The notes beneath the pieces are model-generated. The model ran no database searches and was not told the origin of the DNA. It saw only the letters and a list, made by a program, of their open reading frames with translations. A DNA stretch of 64,000 bases, from assembly GCF_000327065.1 (NCBI RefSeq), contig NC_019936.1, positions 1,674,001 through 1,738,000 of the forward strand, written 5' to 3'. Shown here in pieces: positions 10,254-19,878 of the stretch (position 1 is its first letter; every line of letters begins with the position of its first letter). A program made the translations under genes and the position numbers. Origin of the DNA: Stutzerimonas stutzeri RCH2. Its GTDB lineage: Bacteria; Pseudomonadota; Gammaproteobacteria; Pseudomonadales; Pseudomonadaceae.

Positions 10254-10494
10254 TCGCACTTTCCTGTACAGGTTGCCAAGGCGCCGTTTTTGGCAGGTTC
10301 GTGCAGCGTAGGCAAGTGCTGGTGGGGCGCTGTCGGCGCGGAGCGGATATCGCGATACTCGTGGGAGCCTAAATATCGAATAGCTCGATAATTATTGGCG
10401 GAAAATTGCGCACATCATCGATCTGGGTGGATGGATCATCCGCATCACAGATTTTGGCCAGCCACTGGCGGCCACTTCCACTTCGGAGGCTCAG

Positions 10495-11193
10495 ATGATC
10501 GAACGACGTTCCTATGCAGAGCTTGGCGCTGCTCAGCATGGCTGGCTGAACGCCCGCCACCATTTTTCCTTCGCGGGTTATCACGACGCCGAGCGTATGC
10601 GCTGGGGCCGTCTGCGCGTATGGAACGACGACAGCATCGCGCCGCAGTCGGGCTTCGAGCCGCATTCGCACCGGGACATGGAAATCATCACCTATGTCCG
10701 CCAGGGCGCCATCACCCATGAAGACAGCCTCGGCAACCGCGGCCGTACCGTCGCCGGCGATGTGCAGGTGATGAGCGCCGGCACCGGCATCGTGCATAGC
10801 GAGTACAACCTGGAGGATGTGGAAACCCGCATTTTCCAGATCTGGATTCATCCGCAGCAGACCGGCCTGCCGCCGGCCTGGGGCACTCGCCAGTTCCCCA
10901 CCGGCGAGCGCGCCGGCGCCTTCGTCACGCTCGCTAGTGGCCTGCCCGGCGATGACGAGGCGCTGCCGATTCGTGCCGAGGCCAGGCTGGCAGCGGCTAC
11001 GCTTGCTGCAGGGCAGAGCACCGACTACGAGATCGCTGACGGGCGCCGCGTGTATCTGGTGCCTGCCAGTGGCCGTATCGAGGTCAACGGGCTCGAAGTT
11101 GCCGCAGGCGATGGCGTTGCCGTGCGCGACGAGGCGCGGCTGACCATCAGAGCAGTGGAAAAAAGCGAAATCGTCCTGGTCGAGTCGCGCTGA
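10495..11193 (+). CDS. Pirin family protein
   Basis: This 232-residue bicupin resembles E. coli YhaK/YhhW. The N-terminal cupin has the full metal set HSHRDME (H57, H59) and GIVHSEYN (H101, E103), while the second cupin lacks an obvious site, as is usual in pirins. Members have quercetinase activity or redox-sensing roles; the substrate here is unknown. An upstream gap of about 240 bases holds TATCGA-N5-TCGATA as a possible operator. wrbA, another redox-associated protein, follows 82 bases later. Confidence 0.88.
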   Translation: MIERRSYAELGAAQHGWLNARHHFSFAGYHDAERMRWGRLRVWNDDSIAPQSGFEPHSHRDMEIITYVRQGAITHEDSLGNRGRTVAGDVQVMSAGTGIVHSEYNLEDVETRIFQIWIHPQQTGLPPAWGTRQFPTGERAGAFVTLASGLPGDDEALPIRAEARLAAATLAAGQSTDYEIADGRRVYLVPASGRIEVNGLEVAAGDGVAVRDEARLTIRAVEKSEIVLVESR

Positions 11194-11275
11194 CGCATCG
11201 CGTCGGAACGACCCGCCTGCGGCGTTATCACAGTCAGAACCTTATTCAGACCACCCACCGAAAGAGGAAATAAAG

Positions 11276-11875
11276 ATGGCGAAGATTCTCGTGCTCTATC
11301 ACTCAATGTACGGCCACATCGAAACCATGGCCAATGCCGTAGCCGAAGGCGCCCGCCGTGTCCCAGGTGCCGAGGTGACCATCAAGCGCGTGCCGGAAAC
11401 CATGCCCGAAGATGCCTTCCGCAATGCCGGCGGCAAGGTCGATCAGGCGGCTGACATCGCCGATCCGAACGAGCTGCCGAACTACGATGCGATCATCTTC
11501 GGTACCCCGACCCGCTTCGGCAACATGTCCGGGCAGATGCGCAACTTCCTCGACCGCACCGGCGGCCTGTGGGCCAAGGGCGCGCTGCACGGCAAGGTCG
11601 CCAGTGTGTTCGCCTCGACCGGCACCGGCGGCGGTCAGGAGATGACCATCACCTCGACCTGGACCACCCTGGCGCACCACGGCATGGTCATCGTGCCGAC
11701 CGGTTATGGCATCAGCGAGTTCTTCGACATCTCCGCAACCAACGGCGGCACGCCCTATGGCGCCACGACCATCGCCGGCGGCGACGGCTCGCGTCAGCCT
11801 TCGGAGAAGGAACTGACCATCGCGCGCTACCAGGGCGAGCACGTGGCGAAGATCACCAGCAAACTGGTGGGCTGA
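11276..11875 (+). CDS. wrbA: NAD(P)H:quinone oxidoreductase WrbA
   Basis: This 199-residue flavodoxin-fold FMN enzyme performs two-electron quinone reduction that avoids semiquinone radicals. The FMN phosphate loop is in [12 protein letters not shown], followed by the WrbA-specific [19 protein letters not shown] and the C-terminal [25 protein letters not shown] lies just upstream of the ATG. Length and motifs match the family exactly. Its pairing with pirin suggests a shared oxidative-stress context (inference). Confidence 0.95.
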   Translation: MAKILVLYHSMYGHIETMANAVAEGARRVPGAEVTIKRVPETMPEDAFRNAGGKVDQAADIADPNELPNYDAIIFGTPTRFGNMSGQMRNFLDRTGGLWAKGALHGKVASVFASTGTGGGQEMTITSTWTTLAHHGMVIVPTGYGISEFFDISATNGGTPYGATTIAGGDGSRQPSEKELTIARYQGEHVAKITSKLVG

Positions 11876-11890
11876 CCGCTTTAGCTGTGC

Positions 11891-12391
11891 CTACGCTGGG
11901 CCCCGTCCGGGTCCCAGCAGCAGGCCGTACATCAGTTCGTCGACGAAGCGGTTGTCGCTGCTGCGCTTGTAAGCGGCGCGCTGCGTGCCTTCGTAGACGA
12001 AACCGAAGCGCTCGTAGAAGGCAATCGCCCGCGGGTTGTCCGCTTCCACCGTCAATTCCACACGACGAATGCCGCTGGCGGCCAGCTTGCCGAGGGCTTC
12101 CTGCATCATCCGCCGCGCCAGGCCGCTGCCCCTGACCTCGGGCGCGACGGCCAGGGTGCCGAGGTATGCCACATGGGCGGCACGGCCCAGATGGCGCTGC
12201 ACCTTGTAGAAACCCTGCACCACGCCGTGGTCTTCGAAGACATAGAAGCTGGCGCTTTCGAACAACGGCTCGAAAACCTTGCCGAAGTGCTCACGCGGCA
12301 TGGGATCGAAGCCCAGGTAGGGCACCACGTCCGGGTGCATGTAGATGTCGTAGACCCGCTGCTGATCGGCGGGCGTGGCAAGGCGGCGCAT
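11891..12391 (-). CDS. GNAT family N-acetyltransferase
   Basis: This 166-residue single-domain acetyltransferase has the acetyl-CoA loop in VAPEVRGSGLARRMMQEAL (Q/RxxGxG/A form) and the terminal AIAFYERFGFVYEGTQR, typical of GNAT. The start MRRLATPADQQRVY is the first plausible ATG. The substrate cannot be inferred; the closest general resemblance is to N-acetyltransferases acting on amino acids or small amines. It is convergent with wrbA and divergent from the DUF3087 gene. Confidence 0.85.
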   Translation of the reverse strand: MRRLATPADQQRVYDIYMHPDVVPYLGFDPMPREHFGKVFEPLFESASFYVFEDHGVVQGFYKVQRHLGRAAHVAYLGTLAVAPEVRGSGLARRMMQEALGKLAASGIRRVELTVEADNPRAIAFYERFGFVYEGTQRAAYKRSSDNRFVDELMYGLLLGPGRGPA

Positions 12392-12522
12392 GGGATTCTC
12401 CGGTATGGGGCGGGCCCAGCATAGCCGGGTTGCGGAAGAAACTGCCCTGCATCAGTCACCGCGCGGCGATTGAGGTGATAATGGCCGCCGTTCATCTTTT
12501 GACTCAGCCAAGGACATCGCCC

Positions 12523-13062
12523 GTGGTGCTATTCGAGATCGTTCCGCTCAGCCCCGAAACCTATCGCCAGCAGACCCGGCGCAGCACGCTGATCGTCGCG
12601 GCGACCTTCGCCGCTCTCGCCATGGGCCTGGCTACCCTGGCCGTGGCGCTGTTCGGTGAGCCCGGTGGCGACAACCTGCGGCTGAACATCATTGGCGTCG
12701 TGGCCGGATTGGCGCTGACGATCGGAATCGTTCGGTGGCTGTACTGGCGGCAGCCGTGGATGGCCGCGGCCGTGTACGGCTGGCAGCTCAAGCGCAGCCT
12801 GATGCGGGTGACCAACATGATGCATCAGGTCAAGGCAGGTGTGAGTGCGGACGATCCGGACGCGATGAAGCTGCTGCGCTTCTATCACATGGGACTGACG
12901 CAGATGCATCGGCTCGATGGCAACTCCCATGGCCTCAGCGAATCGGTGGCCGAGATCGATCGTCACCGCGAAACGATGGAGGCGCTGCACATGGACATCG
13001 ACCAGCCACGCCTGGAGTCCGCGTGGCTGGAGCGGGTCGGGCAGATCCAGGCGAAGCGCTGA
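12523..13062 (+). CDS. DUF3087 inner-membrane protein
   Basis: This 179-residue protein starts at GTG 12523 with AAGGA nine bases upstream; family members begin close to LFEIVPLSPETYRQQ. Two membrane segments are visible, about residues 22-46 and 55-78. A cytoplasmic C-terminal part containing KLLRFYHMGLTQMHRLDGNS, the most conserved DUF3087 stretch, follows. Function is unknown. It stands alone between an acetyltransferase and the OprD-type porin. Confidence 0.82.
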   Translation: MVLFEIVPLSPETYRQQTRRSTLIVAATFAALAMGLATLAVALFGEPGGDNLRLNIIGVVAGLALTIGIVRWLYWRQPWMAAAVYGWQLKRSLMRVTNMMHQVKAGVSADDPDAMKLLRFYHMGLTQMHRLDGNSHGLSESVAEIDRHRETMEALHMDIDQPRLESAWLERVGQIQAKR

Positions 13063-13159
13063 GACGCAAGGGGCGGTTGGGTGAGAGTGTGAGCGGCAGC
13101 GCTTCCCTGCGCTGCCGTCGATCGGGTAACCGTGTCGCTGCGCGATTGAGCGGGCGGCG

Positions 13160-14410
13160 TTACCAGAGTGCCAGGGTGTAGTTGAGGATCACCCGGTTCT
13201 CGTCGATAGCGGTCTTGAGGCCGTTCCCCGATCTGAAGCTCAGATTGCGCCACTGCACGCTCAGGCCCTTCAAGGCACCGCTCTGCACGACATAGGTGAT
13301 GTCGCTGTCGCGCTCCCATTCCTCGCCGCTGCGGCTGAAGTTCGTCCTGGCGTTGCGTCCATCGACGTAGCGGGTCATGAAGGACAACCCGGGCAGGCCC
13401 AGCGCGGCAAAGTTGTAGTCATAGCGCAGCTGCCAGGAGTCCTGGTCGGCATGGGTGAAGTCATGCAGGGTGACCAGGTTGACGACATAGGCGGCGCCGC
13501 CATTGAGCGATGGGAAGCGGCTGTCGCCGGACTGGATCTGCCAGCCGGCACTGACCCTGTGCCCGCCATGGCTGAGACCAACGATGCCGTTGAAGTTGCG
13601 GTTGTCGATTTCGCCGGCACGCTCTTCGCCATCGCCGCGGCTGTCGAAGTAGCGCAGGTCGGTGCGCAGGCTGAAGCCGTTGCCCAGCGACGTATTATGG
13701 ACCAGCCCGACGAACTGCTGGCGGTAGATATTTTCCAGATTGCCGTAGTAATAGCTGACTGCCAGTTGTGGGTTGATCGCGTAGCTGCCGCCGGCAAAGT
13801 CGAAGGCGTCACTGGTGGCGCTGCCGAAACCGATCTTTTCTCGCGCCGAGGAATCCCGTGGATTGGCCTGAGTGAGCCGTCCGCCATCGAACGTCAGGCC
13901 GTCCAGCGCCTGTGAGGTCAGCATGCCGCCCTGGAATGTCGAAGGCAGCAGGCGGGTGTCGTTGAAGATCACCACGGGAAGCCAGGGCTGCAGGGTGCCC
14001 AGGCGCAGCACATTCTGGTCGACGCGCAGCTTCGCCGTCAGGCCCAGTTCGCTGTAGTCATCGACCGGCTCCTTGCTGGTCGGACCGAACGGCAACAGGC
14101 CGGTACCGCGGCGATCGCTGCTGGAATCCAGCTTCACGCCCAGCTCGCCGATGGCGTCCAGCCCAAGGCCAATCGGCCCCTCGGTGAAACCGGATTCGAA
14201 GCGGGTAACGAAACCCTGCGCCCATTCGGCGGCCTTGGCCTGTTTGGCGCCATCCTGGCGAAAATCACGGTTCAGGTAGTAGTTGCGCAGCTGCAGGCTG
14301 GCCTTGCTGTCGTCGATGAAATCGGCCATCACGGCAGGTGCGGTGAGCAGGCAGGGCGCGCCCAGCAGGCAGGCGAGGGCGCGCGAGCCAACGGATTGGA
14401 TGCGGTTCAT
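13160..14410 (-). CDS. OprD family outer-membrane porin
   Basis: This 416-residue protein has a signal peptide ending near APAVMA. The OprD start follows: FIDDSKASLQLRNYYLNRDF, then repeated beta-strand patterns and the terminal strand VILNYTLALW ending in an aromatic residue. OprD-family porins take up specific small carboxylates or amino-acid derivatives. It is the third gene of an apparent operon with the M20 amidohydrolase and the MHS transporter, so it probably imports their shared substrate. A 163-base gap separates it from the transporter, so it may also have its own promoter. Confidence 0.92.
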   Translation of the reverse strand: MNRIQSVGSRALACLLGAPCLLTAPAVMADFIDDSKASLQLRNYYLNRDFRQDGAKQAKAAEWAQGFVTRFESGFTEGPIGLGLDAIGELGVKLDSSSDRRGTGLLPFGPTSKEPVDDYSELGLTAKLRVDQNVLRLGTLQPWLPVVIFNDTRLLPSTFQGGMLTSQALDGLTFDGGRLTQANPRDSSAREKIGFGSATSDAFDFAGGSYAINPQLAVSYYYGNLENIYRQQFVGLVHNTSLGNGFSLRTDLRYFDSRGDGEERAGEIDNRNFNGIVGLSHGGHRVSAGWQIQSGDSRFPSLNGGAAYVVNLVTLHDFTHADQDSWQLRYDYNFAALGLPGLSFMTRYVDGRNARTNFSRSGEEWERDSDITYVVQSGALKGLSVQWRNLSFRSGNGLKTAIDENRVILNYTLALW

Positions 14411-14573
14411 TGTTGTTATTCCCGGTTGAGGTTGAAGCTGCTTGTGTGCGGGCTTGCTGGCAGCGTTGCCCGTCTGGCGACGCCGGCAGTTTCAGCGACC
14501 TGCCGGCTGTTCCCTTTGTTGCGGGCGGCTGCGACGGACGCCTCGGAATCCGCCGCGGTCTCTCTTGCTTCGA

Positions 14574-15932
14574 TCAGGCGCCTTGAGCAACCACTCGGTT
14601 GAGCGTGCCGGTCGGTTGTGCGGCCGCTTTGAGCGGGCTGCTCTCGTCGACCACGGCGAGGTGCGCCTCGTGGGTGCGGTCGATGAGGAAGAACGAGCCG
14701 ATCAGGCCCAGCGTCACCGCGAAGAGCACGTAGAACACCGGCGCGATGGCCATGCCGGTGTTCTGGATCAGCCAGGTCACGATGAACTGGGCAAAGCCGC
14801 CGAAGATCATCACTGCAAGGTTGTAGGCCAGTGCCAGGCCGGTCGAGCGCACGCCAGCAGGGAACTGTTCGGCCACGGCGGCAGAGAAGGGGCCGAAGAA
14901 CACGGCGAGCAGCGAGCATAGGATCAGCTGCATGGTCAGCAGACGGCCGAACGAGGGCGCTGCATGAATCCAGCTGAACAGCGGATAGAGCGCGACCAGC
15001 AGGCCCAGCGTGGCGACGATCATCAGCAGCTTGCGGCCGACCCGGTCGGATAGCGCACCGAATACCGGCATCAGCAGCGTCAGTACCGCGACGGCGACGA
15101 CCTGAGCGGTGAAGGCGTCCTTCAGTTGCATGCCCAGCTGGCGGTTGGCGAAGGTCGGCATGTAGACCAGGATCACGTAGAAGGCCACGGTGCCGCAGAC
15201 CGTCAACGCCATCACGGTGACCACCTGACGCAGGTGCGAGCGCAGCATGCGGGCCAGTGACTGCTTCTCCTTCGGTGCCTGGCGGGCCTCAAGGAAGGCC
15301 TCGGTTTCCGACAGATTGCGTCGCATCCATAGACCGACCGGGCCGATGATCAGACCGATGATGAACGGAATCCGCCAGCCCCAGCTGTCCAGGTCTTCGG
15401 GCGACAGGTTGCTGGTCACCAGCGCGGTTACGCCGGCGCCGCAAAATACTGCCAGGCCCTGGCCGAACATCTGCCACGAGCCATACAGGCCACGGCGGTT
15501 GGCCGGTGCGCTCTCGATCAGGAACGACGTCGCGCTGGCGAACTCACCGCCGGTGGCGAAGCCTTGCATCAGGCGCGCCAGGACGATGAGCAACGGCGCG
15601 GCAATGCCGATCGCGGCGAACGGAGGAGCGAAGGCGATCATCGCGATGGAGAGCGTCATCAGGCTGATGATCAGCTGCAGCGCGGCCTTGCGGCCCTTGC
15701 GGTCGGCATAGATGCCGAGCAGCACGCCGCCGATCGGGCGCATGAAAAAGCCCACACCGAAGGTGGCGGTTGCCATCAGCAGGGCGCTGTATTCGCTTTC
15801 GGCGGGAAAGAACAGGCGTGAAATCACCACGGCGAGGAAGCCGAAGACGATGAAGTCGTACCATTCCAGTGCGTTGCCGATGACGGCTGCAAGAACCTGA
15901 TTCTTGCGGGGTGCTGCGGTTGAATTGCTCAT
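14574..15932 (-). CDS. MFS transporter, metabolite:proton symporter (MHS) family
   Basis: This 452-residue protein has twelve predicted membrane segments. The major-facilitator signatures GIYADRKGRKAAL (between segments 2 and 3) and GALSDRVGRKLLM (between 8 and 9), plus NALEWYDFIVFGFLA at the N-terminus, place it among ShiA/ProP/citrate-type symporters. It lies 45 bases downstream of the amidohydrolase on the same strand. The probable substrate is the amide the amidohydrolase cleaves, or its carboxylate product. Confidence 0.92.
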   Translation of the reverse strand: MSNSTAAPRKNQVLAAVIGNALEWYDFIVFGFLAVVISRLFFPAESEYSALLMATATFGVGFFMRPIGGVLLGIYADRKGRKAALQLIISLMTLSIAMIAFAPPFAAIGIAAPLLIVLARLMQGFATGGEFASATSFLIESAPANRRGLYGSWQMFGQGLAVFCGAGVTALVTSNLSPEDLDSWGWRIPFIIGLIIGPVGLWMRRNLSETEAFLEARQAPKEKQSLARMLRSHLRQVVTVMALTVCGTVAFYVILVYMPTFANRQLGMQLKDAFTAQVVAVAVLTLLMPVFGALSDRVGRKLLMIVATLGLLVALYPLFSWIHAAPSFGRLLTMQLILCSLLAVFFGPFSAAVAEQFPAGVRSTGLALAYNLAVMIFGGFAQFIVTWLIQNTGMAIAPVFYVLFAVTLGLIGSFFLIDRTHEAHLAVVDESSPLKAAAQPTGTLNRVVAQGA

Positions 15933-15976
15933 GCTGTCGTGTCCTGCTTGTTGTTATGCCACGTCGCGGAACGATC

Positions 15977-17185
15977 TCAGCAGCCGAAGAACCGGCTGCC
16001 GAGCGTCAGCCAGAAGGCTGCGCCCGGCGCCAGGCAGGCATCATTGAAATCGTAGTGAGGGTTGTGCACGCTGCAAGGCCCAAGGTGTTCTCCACCACCG
16101 AAGCCGTTGTCGCCGTTGCCGATCAGCAGGTAACAACCCGGTACCTGCTGCAAGATGAAAGCGAAGTCTTCGCTGCCGCTGATGGGCGCACCATCGACCT
16201 CCACCCGCTCATCGCCCACCAGCGCGCGCGCCGCTTCGACCGCCAGGCACGTCTCGCGCGCACTGTTGATCAGCACCGGGTAGCCGCGCTCGTAAAGCAC
16301 TTCGCAGGTGACGCCAAAAGCCGCGGCCTGTCCTTCGACGAGCGCGCGGATGCGCATTTCGAGCAGGTCGCGAACGTCCGGGCGCAGGGCGCGCACGCTG
16401 AGCTCCATCTCGGCGGTTTCGGGAATCACGTTGTAGGTGTTGCCAGCAGCGATGCGTCCGACGCTGATCACTGCCGCGTCGACCGGATCGACGTTGCGCC
16501 CGACGATGCTTTGCAAGGCGAGCACGGTGGCCGCTGCGGGCAGCATCGGGTCGATTGCCATATGCGGCAGCGCACCATGCCCGCCCTTGCCGTTGAAGCG
16601 AATCACTACCCGGTCGGAGGAAGCCATGAACGGCCCTTCGCGAAAGCGGAAGTGGCCGGTCGGGATGCCCGGATAGTTGTGCATGGCGAAGACCGCATCG
16701 CAGGGGAAGCGCTCGAGCAGGCCTTCGTCGAGCATGCGTCGTGCGCCGCCGCTGCCCCCCAGTTCCTCGGCTGGCTGGAAGATCAGCGTGAGTGTGCCGC
16801 TGGCACCCAGAAGCCCTTCGCGCTGCATGAGCGCGAAGCTTTGCGCCGCGCCCAGCAGGATCGAGGTGTGTCCGTCATGGCCGCAGGCGTGCATCTGGTC
16901 GGGTGTGCGGCTTGCCCAGGGCAGGCCGGTGAGTTCCTGCACCGGCAGTGCATCCATGTCGGCGCGCAGGCCCAGTCGCGGTTGCCCGTCGCCCCAGCGC
17001 AGGATGCCGACCACCCCCGTGGTGGCGATGCCGGTATGCACCTCATAGCCCCACGTTTCGAGGCAGTCGGCGACCAGCCGGCTGGTGGCGAATTCGGCGA
17101 AACCGAGCTCGGGGTTCTGATGAATGGCGTGCCTCCACGTTTTCATGGCGGCTTCGTCGGGCTGGAAAAGGTCTGAAGTATTCAT
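15977..17185 (-). CDS. M20 family amidohydrolase (aminoacylase/hippurate-hydrolase type)
   Basis: This 402-residue binuclear metal amidohydrolase shows the expected metal and catalytic motifs: HACGHDGHTSILLG, PAEELGGSGGARRM, FAMHNYPG and GSEDFAFILQ. Such enzymes remove an acyl group from N-acyl amino acids such as hippurate. The start MNTSDLFQPDE at 17185 is chosen over a GTG-rich upstream extension because family members begin here. It is first in the operon amidohydrolase-MHS symporter-OprD porin and divergent from a LysR gene that probably controls it. Confidence 0.92.
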   Translation of the reverse strand: MNTSDLFQPDEAAMKTWRHAIHQNPELGFAEFATSRLVADCLETWGYEVHTGIATTGVVGILRWGDGQPRLGLRADMDALPVQELTGLPWASRTPDQMHACGHDGHTSILLGAAQSFALMQREGLLGASGTLTLIFQPAEELGGSGGARRMLDEGLLERFPCDAVFAMHNYPGIPTGHFRFREGPFMASSDRVVIRFNGKGGHGALPHMAIDPMLPAAATVLALQSIVGRNVDPVDAAVISVGRIAAGNTYNVIPETAEMELSVRALRPDVRDLLEMRIRALVEGQAAAFGVTCEVLYERGYPVLINSARETCLAVEAARALVGDERVEVDGAPISGSEDFAFILQQVPGCYLLIGNGDNGFGGGEHLGPCSVHNPHYDFNDACLAPGAAFWLTLGSRFFGC

Positions 17186-17187
17186 GT

Positions 17188-17215
17188 GCCGATCATAGGA
17201 TTTGTGGTGATCGGC
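17188..17215. promoter_or_regulatory. Inverted repeat, candidate LysR operator
   Basis: A perfect 8-base inverted repeat, GCCGATCA (17188-17195) and TGATCGGC (17208-17215), with a 12-base spacer lies between the divergent amidohydrolase and LysR genes. The position suits an operator for the adjacent LysR protein, though it sits unusually close to the amidohydrolase start. Confidence 0.45.
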
Positions 17216-17265
17216 GGAAGGCAGTATTTTCGCCTCAGTGACAACCATGAGGAATCACCTGCCCG

Positions 17266-18156
17266 ATGAAAGACCACCAGCTCAAAGCGCTCATACAGGT
17301 CGCCGAATCCGGTTCGATCCGTGCCGCGGCACGGGCGATGAACCTCAGTCAGAGCGCGCTGACCAAGGCGTTGCGTGAGCTGGAAGAGGATGTCGGCGCG
17401 GAGCTGCTCAGGCGCAGCTACAAGGGCATCGGCTTCACCCCGGCCGGGGATGCGCTGCTGGTGCGCGCGCGCCTGGCACAGGCGACACTGGACAAGGCCC
17501 GTGAGGAGATTCGCCAGCTGCGCGGCGGCGCTGGTGCGCGTATCGCCATCGCGCTGACGCCGCTCGTGGCCGCGACCATCCTGCCGCCGATTCTCACGGA
17601 GTTTCGCCGCGTCCAGCCCGATGCGGCGCTGAGCCTGGAAGAAGGGCTGCTGACCTATGTACTGCCGGGCCTTCTGGAAGGCCGCCTGGATTTCGCGGTT
17701 GCGCTGGCCAGCCCGAGCGATCTGCCCCACGAGATCGTTTTCGAGCCCTTGGTGCAAGCGCATGCCGTGCCGACCGGCCGTCTCGGTCATCCGCTGGCCC
17801 ATGCGCGTAGCTGGGACGAACTCAAGGACGCCAGCTGGGTGCTCAATCTCACCGATGGCAGCCTGGGCAACCATCTGCTGCGCTGGCTGGCCAGCCAGGG
17901 CATCGAGGCACCGAAGAACATCGTCCGCTGTTCATCGCTGACCCTGATGCTAGAGCTGATGAGACGTACCGACTACATCGGCTTCGGGCCGACGGCACTG
18001 CTCAGCGACTCGCTGTTTGCGGTGGGTCTGCAGCAGTTCGAAGTAGCCCCGGTTCCCGGCCCGATGACGCTGGGGATTCTCAGCCTGCGAGGCGTTCCGC
18101 TGGGCAGCTCGGCGCAGGTGCTGGCCCGCCTTTTTGCGCGGCGGCTGCGCAAGTAG
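17266..18156 (+). CDS. LysR family transcriptional regulator
   Basis: This 296-residue protein has an N-terminal winged helix-turn-helix (residues 1-60, including SIRAAARAMNLSQSALTKAL) and a C-terminal effector-binding domain of normal length. The overall type resembles regulators of amidohydrolase or carboxylate operons such as AbgR. It is divergent from the M20 amidohydrolase-MHS-OprD operon across 80 bases and is the likely regulator of it. The effector would be the N-acyl substrate or its product (inference). Confidence 0.9.
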   Translation: MKDHQLKALIQVAESGSIRAAARAMNLSQSALTKALRELEEDVGAELLRRSYKGIGFTPAGDALLVRARLAQATLDKAREEIRQLRGGAGARIAIALTPLVAATILPPILTEFRRVQPDAALSLEEGLLTYVLPGLLEGRLDFAVALASPSDLPHEIVFEPLVQAHAVPTGRLGHPLAHARSWDELKDASWVLNLTDGSLGNHLLRWLASQGIEAPKNIVRCSSLTLMLELMRRTDYIGFGPTALLSDSLFAVGLQQFEVAPVPGPMTLGILSLRGVPLGSSAQVLARLFARRLRK

Positions 18157-18186
18157 GGGCATTGCCGTTCGCCCGGCGGGCCCTGG

Positions 18187-18885
18187 TCAATGCACGTGGC
18201 GGCTGCCATCCGGGTGATGGTGCACATTGTCCTGCGCTTCCGGCTGCTTCGGGGCATGGTCGTCGTGCGCACCGTGGTGATCGTCTCCGGCTGAGGCTGA
18301 TCCCTGGGGCATGCCAGGAGCGGAATGCTGGCCGCTGTGATCATGCATGTCCGACTCGCCGCCGCCGTGTTGGTGACCATCGCTGGATGCGACCAGTGAC
18401 CGATACTGCGCCGCATCTAGCTGTGGCAGGCGTTCGATGAAGGCGACCATACCCCAGATGTAATCGTCGCTCATGCTCTTGCCCCAGGCCGGCATGCCGC
18501 TGGCTTTGATGCCGTGCTTGATGACCCAGAAGGTCGCGGCCGGATCACCGCCGGTGCCGCGCTCCGCCAGGTTGGGTGGGGCAGGGTAGAGGCTTTGACT
18601 GAGCTCGGTGGAGCCCATTTCCGGTGCCAGATGGCAGCCGATGCACATTGCGTGATAGTTGCCCGCACCGGAGCGGATCAGCGCGTCATCCTCAAGGCTG
18701 GGTACCTCGATGTCGCGCGCGCGTACGGCAATCGAGCGGTCCCGGGTGATCTCCAGCAGAGACTCGACCACCTGAGAGTGCGGCTCGTCGGCGGCGACGT
18801 TGATGATGCCCGAGTACAGCACCCCGGCACCGGCGACAGCCAGAACGGCGCCGGTCAGCGCCAGGGTCTTGATTGTTGTTGTCAT
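18187..18885 (-). CDS. Copper-operon cytochrome c with His-rich C-terminal tail
   Basis: This 232-residue protein has an N-terminal membrane anchor or signal (residues 8-28), then one class I cytochrome c domain with haem site CIGCH (C81, C84, H85) and a probable axial Met in GMPAWG (M131). From about residue 168 the protein becomes a low-complexity His/Asp/Met tail ending HHHPDGSRHVH. It is last in the copA-small-copB operon, 12 bases after copB. The tail suggests periplasmic copper binding; the haem suggests electron transfer, perhaps to or from CopA. This role is inference. Confidence 0.8.
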   Translation of the reverse strand: MTTTIKTLALTGAVLAVAGAGVLYSGIINVAADEPHSQVVESLLEITRDRSIAVRARDIEVPSLEDDALIRSGAGNYHAMCIGCHLAPEMGSTELSQSLYPAPPNLAERGTGGDPAATFWVIKHGIKASGMPAWGKSMSDDYIWGMVAFIERLPQLDAAQYRSLVASSDGHQHGGGESDMHDHSGQHSAPGMPQGSASAGDDHHGAHDDHAPKQPEAQDNVHHHPDGSRHVH

Positions 18886-18897
18886 GGGTCAGGGTAC

Positions 18898-19878
18898 TCA
18901 GAACCAGAAGCGGATGCCGGCTACCAGGCGGGTGTCGCTGACATCCTCGTCATCGGCACGCAGCATGTCGGCGGTATTGCCGTAGGCACGGCTCCAGGTC
19001 ACGCCGATGTAGGGTGCGAACTGCCGGCTGATCTCATAGCGCAGGCGCAGGCCGACGCCGGCATCGCTGAAGCCGGAACCGACACCGCGGGCCTCGTCGT
19101 TGCGCCCGTGCAGATTGATTTCCGCAGTTGGTTGCAGCACCCAGCGCTGGGTCAGCAGGATGTCATACTCGGCCTCCAGACGCAGGGCGCTCTGGCCGCC
19201 CTCGCCGAGAAAGGCCGTGGCTTCGGTTTCCAGGCCGAACAGCGGCATGCCCTGCACGCCGAAGGCGGCCCAGGTCTGCGGCGAACCGGGCTTGAAGTCC
19301 TGGCGCACACCGGCGACGGTTTCCCACCAGGGGCCGATGGCATGGCTCCAGAGCAGCTGCAGCTCGGCTTCCTCGGTGTGGCCATTGGTCCGTTCGCCCT
19401 CGGAGCGGAACGCCAGACGGTCGATGTCGCCACCGACCCAGCCGGAGATATCCCAGGCCAACGCGCTGCCTTCATCGGCGTCCTGCCATTCCACTTGGTC
19501 GGCAAGGAAGAGGAAATTGGTCCCACCCTGGTGCATGTGATGTGGCGGCAGGTTGGGAAAGGCGGCGGCGCGATCGGCGTCGCTGATCGTTGGCACCGGC
19601 GAGCGCGATTCTTCGCCTGGCGCAATGCCGCTAGCAGGCGGATGCGCCATGGAGCCATGGTCCATGCTGCCATGGTCCATGCTGCCGTGGTCCATGGCCC
19701 CGTGGTCCATCTGGCCATGGTCCATGCTCCGGTGGTCCATCTGCCCGTGGTTCATCTGGCCATGGTCTGCGGGTGCGGCGTGGCCGGCATGAGCGGAGTG
19801 GTCCATGCCCTGCTGCGCCTGGCTTGTGGTGGCGATCAGGCTCAGCGCGATGGCAATGGGCAGTGGCTTAATGATCAT
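18898..19878 (-). CDS. copB: Copper resistance protein B (outer membrane)
   Basis: This 326-residue protein has a signal peptide ending near TTSQA. A Met/His-rich N-terminal region follows, with eight MxH units (MNH, six MDH, MAH) in about 45 residues, and then the CopB beta-barrel domain. That domain includes [32 protein letters not shown] and the last strand LVAGIRFWF. CopB is an outer-membrane copper-sequestering protein. The ATG at 19878 overlaps the stop of the small upstream gene by 11 bases. Its MxH repeats resemble those in the neighbouring CopA and small protein. Confidence 0.93.
   Translation of the reverse strand: MIIKPLPIAIALSLIATTSQAQQGMDHSAHAGHAAPADHGQMNHGQMDHRSMDHGQMDHGAMDHGSMDHGSMDHGSMAHPPASGIAPGEESRSPVPTISDADRAAAFPNLPPHHMHQGGTNFLFLADQVEWQDADEGSALAWDISGWVGGDIDRLAFRSEGERTNGHTEEAELQLLWSHAIGPWWETVAGVRQDFKPGSPQTWAAFGVQGMPLFGLETEATAFLGEGGQSALRLEAEYDILLTQRWVLQPTAEINLHGRNDEARGVGSGFSDAGVGLRLRYEISRQFAPYIGVTWSRAYGNTADMLRADDEDVSDTRLVAGIRFWF
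19647..19770. repeat. Imperfect 15-base tandem repeats encoding MDHG units in copB
   Basis: About eight imperfect copies of a 15-base unit related to CCATGGTCCATGCTG occur in tandem inside copB. On the minus strand each encodes a five-residue MDHGx unit, a copper-binding repeat that could expand or contract by slippage. Confidence 0.8.

Noticed and set aside
19647..19770. Tandem repeats considered as a CRISPR-like array
   Set aside because: Repeats are 15 bases, contiguous without unique spacers, and encode the MDHG units of CopB.
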